In this document: positions 51,522 to 64,000 of the stretch, in pieces
How positions within the stretch are numbered: the first letter of the stretch is position 1
Layout: each line of letters opens with the position of its first letter
Origin: Durusdinium trenchii
Lineage: Eukaryota > Sar > Dinophyceae > Suessiales > Symbiodiniaceae
Length of the DNA: 64,000 nucleotides
Reading direction: 5' to 3'
Assembly (NCBI GenBank): GCA_963970005.1
Contig: CAXAMN010003069.1
Span: 1 to 64,000, forward strand
Made by a program: the position numbers and the translations under genes
The notes under the pieces: model-generated
What the model was told of the DNA's origin: nothing
Databases searched by the model: none
The model's input: only the letters and a program-made list of their open reading frames with translations

Positions 51522-52117
51522 ACAATTCATTGTCCTGCCACCAGGTGTCTTTTCTTGGTCGCTCATCTCCTCGAAACTCTTGTTGATCCACGTTGCCTCC
51601 CAGCTTCATCGTTGCAACGAAGCACTGCCTTCTGACATTCGAGGAGTGGGCCCGGCCAGGCGGCCATGTGATGGGTCGGGACTTGACAAGGTCCCAAGCA
51701 GGTCTTGTGGACTTGCTCTTGGCATCATGTTCTTTGTTTCTTACTAAGTCTTTTTGAAGTCTTATTCTTCGTCTTGTTTCGCGTCCGGCCTTCGAAGCGA
51801 CCTTCGCAGTTGCCTTGGCCTTGTCGGAGGAGACGAAATCTCAGTGATGCGCAGGCGTGGAGGAGATAAGGCCCCAAGTGGACATGACAGTCCAATGTTG
51901 AAGAGATATGACAGTCCAAGGTCCAGATTTCCGGGCTTCTGGGAATATGGCCGGATATGGATAGGTATGGGAGGTATGGCTGGTAAAGGGCCACAGGTTC
52001 CCTTCTTGCAGTTTCCAACTGTGCTGACAAAATGCTCTTCTCAGCTTTCTTGATTGCACCCATCTTCACCCACAGCTTCTTTAATCCTTGGAATTGTGCG
52101 CAACAAGCCTGTGGCAT
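51522..52117 (-). CDS. Candidate exons of unknown basic protein
   Basis: Two minus-strand stretches have protein-like composition: QGLKKLWVKMGAIKKAEKSI then LSAQLETARREPVAL (about 52095-51985), and AKATAKVASKAGRETRRRIR then LQKDLVRNKEHDAKSKSTRP (about 51803-51680), the latter open to a stop near 51522. Both are Lys/Arg-rich and helical. No family recognised; an acceptor-like tccgacaag precedes the second. Possibly upstream exons of the EF-hand gene, or a separate gene. Confidence 0.25.
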
Positions 52118-52287
52118 CTATACAATTCTATACATATCTATCGGACTGAATGATAAAACATGAGAACAACCAAGGGTATTGCAAAAGGATGCAAAAGGCA
52201 TTATAAGATGTAAATACAGTAGCACAGTAGTATACAATGCTTGCATGTTGTTGAGAAGTGCTTTGACTTGATAAGGTGCACCCTACA

Positions 52288-52528
52288 AAATACTCATGCG
52301 CATGTTGTCACATCTAATGATTGCTGCCGTGTCACGTGCCGTCATCACCAAGACTGCTTCGGCGTCAACATCTGAACAGTCCACCGCAATCACCTCCAGT
52401 GACTGCAGTGAAATGCGGTGGTGATTCATGTCATGGTGACAAAGGCCACCCTCCGGGCATAGCACTGGATACTTAGCATAGCACCCCTCACGACCGTCAT
52501 TCATTTCACGAGATGGTCCGGAGACCAA
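52288..52528 (-). CDS. Candidate terminal exon
   Basis: An open minus-strand frame ending at a stop near 52286 reads GCYAKYPVLCPEGGLCHHDM then SLEVIAVDCSDVDAEAVLVM. Composition is protein-like, with four Cys in the first half. No family recognised, and its upstream border is unresolved. Confidence 0.25.
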
Positions 52529-52529
52529 T

Positions 52530-55500
52530 CATACGTATGTCATATATGGCCAGCTGTGGGATGCTGTGGGTCAAAACTGGGGAACCTTGGTTGACGGAAA
52601 ATGAACCGAATAGTGAAAAGATGTGGAAAAAACAACTTGTCTGGGTTCTGACCCACAGCCATTGTGAAAAGATGTGAAAAGACAACTTGTCTGGGTTCTG
52701 ACCCACAGCCATGTCCCCAAAACTCATCACATAAATGGTCGCAGGCCGCACGCCTTCAACGGATCTCCAGGCCTGAGGCGAAGTGAGTTCACAAATGAAG
52801 AGGTCCACTGCATGACGACATCAACCAGGAAACTTCACGGCCACTGTTTGGGAGCATGCATTGCCTTGAGCTAGCCATGCCACGGACATTGAGAGCCACA
52901 CTTGACTTTGCCGCCTTTCTTCCCTCCCTTGAGGAATGACGGAAGCCTTGAATCTTGCCCATGCCAGTCATCGGCTACGAGGAAACGAAGCACGTGAAAT
53001 GTGAAACGAAACGGTCGCCCATACCATTCAACACCCACAAGGTCACAATTGAGCATCGTTCAAATCTTTGGAGTGAAGGGTCGTACGGAGCTGCTTTACG
53101 CAAGTGCTTATCCTTTGCTTACGCAACTCACATGTCAGCTTACGCGCATGCAGGGGGCATGAAGTGCTTACGCTACAAACTTTCTGCACTACACCGCAAC
53201 ATCAGTTTATGCACTCGAAAAACGAAGCAAACACCCTTATATAACACATACACACGCAAAGCTTACGCACTTTGCTTACGCCATGCTATTGCTTTAGCAA
53301 AATTTGAACACCAGATAGTTGGACGATGCTTAAATTATCTAAACATGACCGCTTTTCGGCGCCTTGTGCTACAAACTAATCAAGGACAAAGCTGGCGTGC
53401 ATTGAACATTATCTAGTTACTAGTCACCCTACTTCCGGCCAAAGACAGAACATTGTCAATTGTCAATCAGTATGATTGCCAAGCAGCTCGACGACATCGC
53501 CTACCTGGAAACTCGCTTGTTTCTCATCCTGCCAGGCAACCAAGATGCCACTGACAAGTTGAAGGCCACAGCACTACATGCTTGTCGGCTGAAAGGCAAG
53601 ACTCACACAAGCATACTAGAATCCGGCAGCTCTGCTCCTTGTGTGTACCTTGGTCACAGGACGCCTGTTTCACCTCTCTCACTACTGACCCTTCAAAGGA
53701 AACATTCGGTCTTTGGTCGAAGCGACTCACTCTTGCTGCTCTAGTGATTTATAGGTTTTGTCAAGTCACATCTCTTGATCTCTTCTCGAGTGATTTCTAT
53801 GATGCTCTCCGCAGACTGATAATAGCAATTCCTCAGCTGGAGAGCCATGTGCATCAATTTGGGACGAAACACCAATGGACAACGCAAAACACCAACTCAG
53901 TGAGAGCTCCTGTGGTTTTCCACTCAGCACTCAATACCGTAAACCACACGATTCCGAATGCATAATCTTGACAAGAATTCTTTGCAAGACGCTCTTGAAG
54001 CCCTCACACAGCCAGTCCCCGCTAGTACCTTTTCACTTCTTCGACCATTAGCTATGGGGCCAAGCTGGCAAGCTATTCTCGGAACCTTGATTGTTCCACC
54101 CGTCTATGTGCTAAGGCTGCTAAGGTATCGGAAATCAGAATGTAGAGCAACATAGACATAGAGCAACTCATACTGACTTCCACTGTTTGACAGGTGAGGG
54201 GGGTTGCTGACAGCTTTGAAGTTGTGCCATGTTGCTTGATTTTTTAGAAGCCTGTTGCGGGCATGCATTGGATGACTGAAATGCTTCCAAGTGTCAAAGA
54301 GTTGAAGTCAATGATCTGGGGGAACAGCTGGAAATCGATGCAGAATTGTAGAAATGCCTTCGATTTGTCCAGCGCCGGTCGGAAAGCTGAGAACACCTTC
54401 AGTCAAAGACATCTGGCCTCATTGGACATATGACCATCTTGCGCTGCTGGCGTGAGCAGGAAGTTGGTGGGAGTATCCAAGTAGACATTAAACCTCAAGC
54501 AAACAAAGTACACGAGCCACATGACATGAGTCACATGATCATGACTCATGACTGACTTTGAAACAAGAGGAGTCATGCAAGTTTCTCACAAATAGTGCTG
54601 CCCTGATGTGGTTGCACATTCAAAGCGCCCGGGTTCTAGCAATAGTTCCAACTAGGCTGGCGGCAAGTACGCAAATTTATCAAAGTACCTGTCACACCGC
54701 AGTTCCGTCATCGCGCCAACTCTCACGAAGACAAAACAGCTGTTACACGTGTTACATCCATTCTCTTATGCGCAGTGGAGTTTCAATGGAAAAGCTGCAA
54801 TGTAGGCAAATCCTGTAAGCAACACTTCTATATAATCCCCAACAATTGCACGTTCTTGCCCCAAGAAAGGGGAACAAATAACAACAATCATTGACCCAAG
54901 GTGTCGTGATACACAACTCCCAGCATATATTGTGCCAGCGGGCATCCAAATCAGCTGAATGATCTCAGGCTCCAGGAACATACCTCCGTCCGCTAGGTTT
55001 GTTCCACGACTGCCCGCCAACAAGATAGCAAGCCAGAAGTGTGAAGATCTGACAAGCGGCTGGTGAGATACTCGCCTTTGGACACCATGCACCTGAGGGG
55101 AAGGAAAAAAGACACAAGCTACTGCTGCAGCTAATGCTGTTTGTGCTTCTTTGAGGCATCCTCAAGATGCTGTGTGAACCTTCTGACACCTCCCTACAGG
55201 ACGAGCGACGTGTGGGCGTAGAGGGCCTGGGCAGCAATGAGCAAGCAAACTAATTCGGCAGCGAGACAGTTCAATCAAACTTCTGAAACGCGCCCCGGTT
55301 CCATCACGCATAGCAGCGATACACTCAAGGCAAAAGGTCAAGAGATGCTGAGAGAACTCTGGGAATAAGAGGCAATGACACGACACCAAACCACTCAACC
55401 AAATTGCAGGAACCTCAGCCATTTGTTTGGCCCTGCTGCCAAGAGACATCCTCTTCAGTTTGCCCCTGGCCGGACACGGGACAACACGTCTGGTCCATCT

Positions 55501-56060
55501 AAGTTGGAATGATTGTGACTCGATGGCCGGGCCCTTTCTGAATCCATCAAGGCCCTTAAAACAGCTTAAAACTGGTCAGGATTCTACCCAAGAAAAGGCC
55601 CTCCGCCGTCCGCCTCGCCATCATCATCCTCGTCTTCCGAGTGTGCACCTCAGGCAGCAAGCACGGATGTCAGATTGATACAGCCAACACAACCAAGAAG
55701 AGGCCAGCAATTGTGCCAAGACCCTGCAATCTCTCAAAACACCTTTGCTCATCATATCATATTCTATGAGGTTGCACTTCGCCCTCCGTGAGTGGGGAGT
55801 TTGCTTGTGACTGTGTCCACGGTATCCGTGGTGTGCGTCTAGTGATTAGGGTGTCAGGTGGGTTGAGGTGAAGTGAAATGAGATGGATGGGATGAGGGCG
55901 TTTAGAAACAGGCCATATGCCGCATGACACTACTTCAGAAGGGAGGAGGCGGCGAAACCAGTAGCAGCAAGCGCCATTCTCTGGCTCTCGATCTCGCCAA
56001 ATACGCGCCCTTTCTTGTGTTATCAGGCTTGTATTTGTCAAAAAGCGCCCTTGGGTGGTT
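52530..56060. other. Gene-poor interval
   Basis: No gene recognised. GCTTACGCA occurs repeatedly at 53100-53285. A minus-strand stretch from 55092, after a pyrimidine-rich acceptor (ccttcccctcag), is open for about 108 codons (HFWLAILLAGSRGTNLADGG) and might be an exon, but all three frames are fairly open there. Confidence 0.3.
52598..52718. repeat. Two direct copies of a 50-bp unit
   Basis: GTGAAAAGATGTG(G)AAAA(A)(A)GACAACTTGTCTGGGTT occurs twice (about 52614 and 52664), each followed by CTGACCCACAGCCAT. Confidence 0.8.
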
Positions 56061-57700
56061 TCCATTCTAGCTCTCCATCTCTCGATCTCGCTATCTCTCT
56101 ACCTCTCTGGCCGCTTTTACCGAGCCACCTATCCTCCCACCCTTTCGCCCCACTAGCATTGACCTGTCTGCACTCTACACAAAACGATCTATCAACATCT
56201 GCTTGTCATCTTTTTACGACTAGCTACATCTACATAAATACATGCATGTCTCCACATCTGCTTTCGACCCTCCAATGGCCTGCACACGTCCAGCCGTCCA
56301 TATCTACTCTCTGACACTCTCTTCCCTTCTATCCATCCATCCATCCACCCACCTATTTGTGCAACTGGCGATTCATTCAGCTATCCAAAGTCATCCTTGA
56401 CCTATTCACACTTCTCACACACACATCCATCTATCCACGTCTGCTTATCATCTTCTCTCTCTCTCACCATCTAAGCGCCATTTTCTAGTTCTCCATCTCT
56501 CGATCTCGCCAAAACAGGCGCCCTTTCTTTGTGTAATCAGACCCTCAACAGAAAGCGCCCCTAGGGTTGGTTTCCATATGCGCTCTAGTTCTCCATCTCT
56601 ACACACAACGATCTATCAACATCTACTTAACATCTTTTTACTTCTAGCCACATCTACGTGAGAGCTTTCTGCCTACCCATCTACTCTCTATCTTCACATC
56701 TTCTCTATATCTCTCTATGTCTCTATCTGTGTCTCTTCAGCTTATATCGCGCTCCCTCTCTCTCTCTTTCTTTGAGCCTAGTGGTGCCGGCGGATTGAAA
56801 TGTAGCTAGATGCCTGTGACCCTGTATATAATATGTTCATCAACCCGAATCCCGACCTAAACAATGAAAATCGACAGGTGAAGTGAAAGCTGTTATTGCT
56901 CGGAGCACCCAAACAAAGCAAACCAAGAGACGCCTTCTGATCCAGAGGTTTGTCAACACCGATTTTGGATTTCAATCTCTGCCTGTGAAGCATAAAAAGA
57001 CGCGTGGTACCGGCGAAAGAACTGTGGCCAAAGTGCTGTTTTTCCCCCCGCCCCAAGGTCAAAACACCACACCGCACACAAAAAGGTTAACTTGCATAGC
57101 CCCAAACCAAAAATCCAAACAAAGCTCTCCATCGCTCTGGGGCGCTATAAGAGGTACCCTTTTTGTTGGGTCATCATCAAGCCCTCAAAAGCAAAAAACA
57201 CCTCTAAATACGTAGATCTCTCTCTGCTTTTATCCATCTACTTGCCACCACACCCTACGCACATCTATTGCTCATCTTCTCTAAATCTCTCCATATCTCC
57301 ATCGTCCTATCTCCTCGACTGATCTGTAGGGGCACAGCCTCTCTCCTCCAGCTCTATACACATCCATCTATCATCTATCCACATCTACCTCATCTCTCTA
57401 TCTCTGCAGCACTCTCTGCAGCTGCAGCTTATCCCTGTTTGGTCTCTCCCTCTCTCTCTCTGACACTTCCTCCCCTTCCATCCATCCATCCATCCATTAA
57501 TATAAACCACCCCTCCATCCAGCTAGCAATCCATCGACCTACCCAGAGTCCCCGAAAAAGTGAACAGCTTAAGAGGCGCCCATTTTTCAGTGATCAGCCC
57601 TTCCAATCGAAAAACGGGCGCATACGGGCGCCCCTGGAGTCCCTAGAGTGAATTCTCTATCTTCTCAAGCCTTGCTCTTATCAGGCCGCCACCTATCCGA
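56060..57700. repeat. Pyrimidine-rich region with CCATCTCTCGATCTCGC and GCGCCCTTT repeats
   Basis: Long CT-rich stretches with (CCAT)n runs at 56332-56350 and 57476-57497. A unit containing CTCCATCTCTCGATCTCGC, GGCGCCCTTTCTT and AAAGCGCCCxTxGGGTTGGTTTCCAT recurs at about 56005-56090 and 56475-56600, with a remnant near 57576-57650. No gene recognised. Confidence 0.65.
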
Positions 57701-60700
57701 ACATCCACTTCTTCTCTCTGGCATTCTCTCCTCTTCTATAATTCATGCACATCAACCTTTAAGAAATATGCCTCATGACGCATGACACTATATCACCAAA
57801 ATCAACCTTCCATCATACTACCCACCATATGTGCACATCAATAGATTGCGACTATCTGAGCACGGTCAGGGCTTTGATCTTTTACGGCTTGATTGCTGCT
57901 TCCAGGTAGAAACAGTAGCCTATACTTGCACCAGGGGGCAATCTACTGTAACAGTACAGGGTCAAGTTGCAGCCGGGTTGCTGAGCCCATCTGACCATAT
58001 CCAAGAGCGACGGATATTGTAGTGGTCTGTCCTGTAGGCCTGTGCAGCGCAAACTTCTTGCTGTGAGCTCGCTAGTTAGGCGTAACTGTTTGTTTGTTCA
58101 GCAGCGGGATACAAGTCGTCCCTACAACTCTGATTGGTCACGCAACTGGGGGAACTGGCGATTGATTGGTCAGGCTATGAAAAGGTACACTTTGGGCGCG
58201 CCTGGTCCCTGCTGGGCAAGTCATCCACCTCAAACTCTTTAGCCTCCAGCTCTGTTCATGTCAAAACCGCACTTTTCTTTTGTTATACGGACTTCTTGCC
58301 ACCTACCATGAGGAGGAATTTGAGCTTGCCTTATATACTAGTTTGAATTCACAACCCTTGCTTACGCTTCTTCAAAACACCTGGCAAGATCTAGCTGCTA
58401 GCGAACGCAGTTCCGAGATCTGATCAGCACCGAGGCATTGCCTCGTTCTCATCAGCCGGAGCGAAGGATGCCCGCAATCGTGAGCTGGCTCGGCTGCCCT
58501 CACGGGACTTAGGCATCGGAAGCAGCCCACCAGATCCAGGCACGCCAAGCAGCCCCTGACAGCTGTGAGCAAAGAAGCAGCGCGCAACTCAAAGCAAATC
58601 ATAGCAAATTTTGCTCAGCAAATTCGCAGATCTTCCTATTCTGAAGTATTCTCATGTTTCTTGCTCTCGAGCCCTCTCGACTTCTGGTCAAGCATGCCTG
58701 TCCCTTCGAACGCACTGGAGTTGTATCTGGTGTCTTTTCCAGGACTTCAACCTGCCGATGCAACCGATGCAATCGCATAGAAATGCAGAAATAAGCTTTG
58801 CTCAAGCTGAGGAATCTGCGAATGGTGAACACCTGCATGCCTGCATATCCTGCATTAAACGACAACCATTCCCCAAGGCTGTACGGTAGAGCAGCTTTCT
58901 ATACCCTCTGGAGGACGGCCTCCTCCTCCTCTTCCTCTTCGCCAGTCTCTGGGAGGACAGGCAGCCTATAAATCTCCTCCGCAAATCTTCAAACAATAGT
59001 TAGTCGTTTTAAGCCCTGCGGGGTAGGCCGCTCGATCAGGCAAGCTATAGCAGCTATTGAGTAGGAGATAGCCTGAGATAGCGCTCACACTATTCATGCA
59101 GTTCCTAGATTTTAACAATTTATGCAACACGAACAGCACAAGCCGAAAGAAACGGCAATGGACGCTCATGCCTCCGATCATTGGAATTTGCTCTATGCAC
59201 AGCAATCTGCGATGGCATTTTGTCTGGCAATAAGCTTGTTTAACCATAACAAGCGCAGCCCATCAAAACCACGAAGCCAGAGCCGAACCGCACCTGTTGG
59301 ACGAGAAAAACAATATGTTGCTTTTAACGGAAACCGGCGGGTCAACAGAATCAACAACAAAGTCAAACCTCTACGAACAAATAAATCAAGAAACTACTCT
59401 CAATTTCCCCTGTATTAGATGCGGGCGGGAGATCAGCCCTGCGTGTTGTCTTTATTGGAACCCCAACAAGCACCAAAAAGGAACACGGAAGCACACTTTT
59501 CTTGAACACACCCGGCATTACTTTTCTTGTTGTAGGTTCTATATAGTTTTTGACTTTGTCATCACTTTGGCCCACCGAAGGCTCTCGCTATGCTGTGACC
59601 AAAATGACAATAATGGCAATGCCATAGGTAGAAATAAGTGTTGGGAAGGGTGACTAATATAAACCGGGTTTGAATCCCTCTTGTTTAGCACCTATGAGCC
59701 TATGGCTTCCAACTGCAAAAGTTTCAGGACTGCAATGGAATTCTCTATCTAGTCCATTTCAACATGCCTCAACTGAATGAACGTGCAAACAGCAAAGCTC
59801 CTTGCCATAAGCCAGCTGGGAATCAATATGCTTCTGCCTCCACAGAGTGCTTTCATGAGAATCATCCAACAGTTCTGAGGCTCTGAGTGTTGTCCTCGCA
59901 TTTGGTAATTGTTCCACTGCCGTGAACTGGTCAAGGTGAAAAGCAGTGTCTGCTTTTCTCGGTCAACCACCAGCGTCGCATCTCCCCAATGCACCCAAAC
60001 ACCCCAAACAAAAACAACACCATGGAAGGTCAGGATGTCCGCCAGCCTCCGCCTGAGCTTCCTTTCAGCATGCGGTAGCAAGCAGTCCACCAGGTGGAGC
60101 TGGCCGTCCGCTTGGTGCCGTCACCGTCGGACGCCGTCGGATAAATTTATGACGCTTCTCAGTCACAATTAAGCAGCACTAACAGTACATGCCATAAGAT
60201 CTTGGCAACCTGCCGAGTATTTGCCTGCTTCGAACCCTTCGCTATGAAACCACTGTACCCCATGGCCACTCTCAATGTCCATACAGTATATAAATTAAAG
60301 GATCCCGTCTCAAAAACTTCTGTCCTTTCCATGGTCATGTTTGCTCGTCACCCTGAGGGCTGGTTAATTATTGCCATTTGCATGAGGTGAGTGTGACACA
60401 AAAAAAAGCCTGAAACGCAGGGAAATTGGAGTGGTCTTCGTAGCTCCTAAGCAAGCAGCATTGTTATTATACAATGCATGAACAAATCATAGATCATTTT
60501 AGAATGACATGCTGGATGTGGGCTGGACCCACCTTGAACTCGTCTGGTGTGACGCCGCTCTTGTTCTCACGGGATGCCTAATGAAGCTGGGGCTTAGATT
60601 CCTTTTTGGCGGCAATGTGGAAGGAGCTCTAGTCTATCTGGACCTGTTCAAATGCTTTCATCATATACAGAGAAAGATATGTATCAGAGAAAATTCTTCT

Positions 60701-63700
60701 CTGCAAGTCTGTTGTGGCATCGCAACTGGTACGGCCCTTGCCAATGTCAATCACAACTGTTCTTTTGTGCTTCTACCGGTCACTCCCACGATTAAGACAA
60801 ATGTATACAAATGTATGTTTGTGCCTTTCATATCCGTTCATCCCAGAATCTGCGTAAGTCAACTTTCAGTCTCTAGGGTGAGCGGACAGCAGACCTAGCA
60901 AACTGGCCATTATTTTTTTACATTGATCATTGATCACACAATTATCAAAAACGCTTGTACCATACTGGCCTGTGGATTTGTCTGTGTATGGTGGCCTGGT
61001 TGCCCTCAACTGCCGTAACTAGTCTGTTCGTTCATATCGCAGAAACACTAAAAATATAGAGGAGAGGTGCCTATCCACTTTCTTCATGCTACTTCAACCT
61101 CCAACTCCAAAGTTGTACCTCCACCCCACGCCCAAAAAGTTGCAATTGGTGTTCCAACCAACAGTTGCCGAACCCACTGTGACATTTCGAGAGCAATTCC
61201 GTGTGTTTTAATGAGCAGTCAAGGGTCGGCCGTCAGCAAACCAGCGAAGAGCTGAACAACTCGGTCACCATGATCGTCGAGGGGAACGCCGAGCACGGTC
61301 CTTGGGTTGCTCTGTCTATGGCCAGGCGGGTGAGAAATTGCCAGAATGGTCGGACAAATTCCAATCGCGGGTTCTTTAGCTCTGATTCTCTTGCCTCCAA
61401 AATTGCTCAAATTAAATCCGCAAGGTTGTCCAGATCGCCAAGCCGAAGAAAATCAATGAAAAACTGCATTACTTACAGAAGTAGTGGGTATTCCCAAGAC
61501 ACGTCCCAGAGGCGAGACTTGTCACATTCAGTTCAAGAAATTCAATCTAGAATCTAGAGGGCTATGATCAGTACACAGTACTCTGCGCCTTCGTTGGATG
61601 AATGCCTCCTGGTCACGCGCTTGTCAGAGGTGAGCCTTTCAACATGTACGGAGCCTCATTGCACGTGATGACGTGAGCAAGTTTCGTGCATCACTATCAC
61701 TTGCAAGTACAGTATATGAGTTCAAAAGCCCGTGCTAGTAGATGGACAAAGTGCAAGTGACCGCACGAATACAAGTGGCCTTTATCTTGAGAAGGGCTCT
61801 CTCTCTCTCTCTCTCAGCAGGGTTGAGTTGGCAACTGTTCTTTAAAAGTCGGTACATCATGGTACATCAGTATTGTATGTATAATATAGGTATATATATA
61901 TAGCGGTGAAATGCGGTAAATTGCACTTGAAATGAAAACATCAGGCGAAGTCCAGTCTGGGGTGCCGACTGCAACTGAATCAAACACCTCGACTGCCACA
62001 TGGAACCTTGGTTTGACAATGGTTAGGCTGCTGACCCAATGGATGTCAATTTTTTCGTGCGGTCGCTACTTCTTACTTCCGGACGAGATCTGTTTGCTCT
62101 GTGCATCTCTGTGCGACTGCAACTGCACAGCTCAAGCCAGGAAACATGACGTGTCCAGCGGAATCGGCAATGGTCAGCTCGACCAGCATACCTCGGCACA
62201 AGAAACAAACAAAAGAAGCTCCAGTTCCTGAAGCAGCATACTGCCTCGAGTCATCTTAGAGGTGGATGTTTGTGTGGCTGTTGAACCCCAATATGCTAGC
62301 CAGTAGGGCCTGAATGTCGGTGCGGGACCCTTCCTGAAACCTAATGACCTTTTGGTTTACTATCTGGTCTGAATCTATGACTTGCAGCTGTGGTACGGCA
62401 AAAGGCGGGGCGCGTCAGAATGGCAATCTCAGATTCACCTTCCAGGCTTTTGAATTTGAGCCGGTCAGGTCCAAGTGCTATTTGTGATCACAGGTTCGGT
62501 AAACTTCCAGAAATCTTGGCCAAAGTCATGTTTGCTCATGCGCTCTGTGCACTCAGTTCACTCCACTCACTTCCGGAAACACAGCGCCTGTGTGTGGAAA
62601 TGGCCGTGTGAGAGCATGGAATTGGGAGCAGAGGTGCATAAGCTCAAGCCTCAGAACTGAAGATCGTTTGCATTGCTTGCCACCACCACCTATCGGGGTC
62701 ACCCGAGACAAAGCAAAGCCCTTTGACTGTTCACCTTGTCCAACACCCCAAACACACTCACCCAGCCAAAGTGGAAGATCTGAGTCGGCCATTCCAAGTC
62801 CAAAGCCTACTTAACAAAAACAATCATAAAAAGTCCACACAATACAAGTCCTTTCCACTGGCTTTGGGAAGTGGCTTGCGTTTCTTTCTTGACATCCAAA
62901 CATTCATTCCTGACCACACACCAAACACAAAACAACTGCCCCTACTAGCCTACCTTGGGGGGCGGACTGCAAAATGGAATTGGTTAAAAGGATAATGGGG
63001 ATTGGAGTTTGGCCCGATTAGAACTTTTGCACAAACACTAAACACTGCCAAGAAATTCCCTTCATTCTCTGGTCTTAGAATGTAGGTGTCTTCGCAGAAA
63101 GCCTTCAACTCAACTGAAAGGCAGCAAAGCAGGCCAAGTAGCTGATGACTCCCATCAATTTCCACAAAAACTACTGGCCTGAAGCACAAGCGAGCAGCCA
63201 CGGTGCTTCTCCAGTTGCAGTGGCCCTATAGATAGAACCCCATGAATGCACGATACTAGCAGGGCAGCTTCATTCAATTCAGTGGATCAGTGACGGATTT
63301 CATTGGCACTCATGGCTCAAAATCAGATTTGAACTGCCCACTGCGCAAGCCCTCCTCATGTGGAGAGCCAAACTGCCAAAACGCTGCAATTCCATGTTCT
63401 GTTTGGGTAGGGTCCGGACTTGAAAGCAAAGTGCTTCAATTTGGAATGCAACCCCACCGTTGATTAAGCCCTCTACTACAAGGTGGCAATCTTGCCAATC
63501 AAGAAACTGTTCTGTCGAGTTGCTCTGTCTTGCCACTGCCACCTGGTTTGGCCCTTTGCCGAATCGCGGCCTTGCCACTAAAATCCACCTGGCTGGAACA
63601 TCACATTCATGCCGTGGAAAGAAACCTTTGGTGCTTACTGTATGTTCTGATTGCGCTTACTGTTCCCAGTAGCTCAAACAGGTGTTTAGGCGAGAGCCGT

Positions 63701-64000
63701 CATGTGCCACCGGAGCCTACAGCCCCCAAAAACCGCAAAAACTGTCTGTTGCTTCAAGTGTACAAGGGCCCTGTGAAGTTTTCACCTACCTCACCTTTTA
63801 CCTCCAAGGCCAAATAGCACGCGGTGCAAATCTTAAACCGGGGCAGAAAACATAAATTGCGCTAATTTCGCTGATTTGTTTTAGCACTCATCCGGGCATG
63901 AGTGCACAACCAACAAACGGCTCATAGAGTGGGAGGAAAGCTGCAATCCAAGTCACGCTTAGATTTTGAAAGTAGGCAGGGACGTGCAGATGTGGCTCTG
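57701..64000. other. Gene-poor right end
   Basis: No gene confidently recognised. Open minus-strand stretches with some protein-like composition: 60090-59900 (DILTFHGVVFVWGVWVHWGD), 63190-62985 (FVEIDGSHQLLGLLCCLSVE) and 63578-63300. A (CT)n microsatellite lies at 61798-61817 and a TA run at 61893-61902. Confidence 0.3.

Noticed and set aside
52955-53416. 153-codon plus-strand frame
   Set aside because: No motif, biased towards Ala/Tyr/Arg from repeated GCTTACGCA words; likely chance.

Overview
The window looks like a nuclear segment of a dinoflagellate, probably a Symbiodiniaceae-type alga. The pointers are a eukaryotic 40S ribosomal protein S13 gene in two near-identical intronless tandem copies, Ty1/copia retrotransposons whose Gag, protease, integrase and RT wording I recognise from memory of dinoflagellate genomes, very low gene density, short exons with GT/AG borders, and extensive satellite DNA. 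The lineage is an inference; no spliced-leader or rRNA sequence confirms it.

Layout. 0-3.3 kb: a copia-type gag remnant split onto opposite strands, then a small two-exon gene. 3.4-13 kb: satellite territory. It holds a 13-bp array, a 52-bp array, a 42-bp array present twice in opposite orientation, GAGTGT/CACTCT arrays, a polypurine tract, 60-bp arrays facing each other, CAG runs and a 33-bp array; much of 6.8-11.9 kb is one nested inverted repeat. A hypothetical gene lies on the minus strand at 5.8-6.3 kb, and a LOTUS-like gene fragment at 13.3-14.4 kb. 16.7-23.7 kb: a complete but decayed copia element with 100-bp LTRs and an AAATA target duplication. 23.7-27.6 kb: small repeats, a perfect hairpin and a cluster of (CG)n-cored inverted repeats. 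27.7-30.3 kb, minus strand: a PPP-family phosphatase with a signal peptide and Cys-rich repeats. 31.2-32.5 kb, minus strand: two RPS13 copies, one broken by a 10-N assembly gap. 34.4-42.2 kb: a structurally young copia element with 135-bp LTRs differing at one base and a GACTC duplication, but with several frame changes in its coding region. 42.2-64 kb: gene-poor; the best-supported content is a four-EF-hand gene spread over 47.2-51.0 kb (minus) plus isolated candidate exons, microsatellites and pyrimidine-rich repeats.

How the parts relate. Both copia elements carry gag, aspartic protease, integrase and RT/RNase H in Ty1/copia order and start minus-strand synthesis from nearly the same primer-binding site. 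Both also carry, between protease and integrase, an extra domain with PPC, (in one) EHP and LPxxxR-type motifs in the order seen in cytosine-5 methyltransferases. I regard this shared extra domain as the most interesting signal here. Frame changes recur in otherwise well-preserved coding regions (the young element and the phosphatase), so some may be assembly indels rather than decay.
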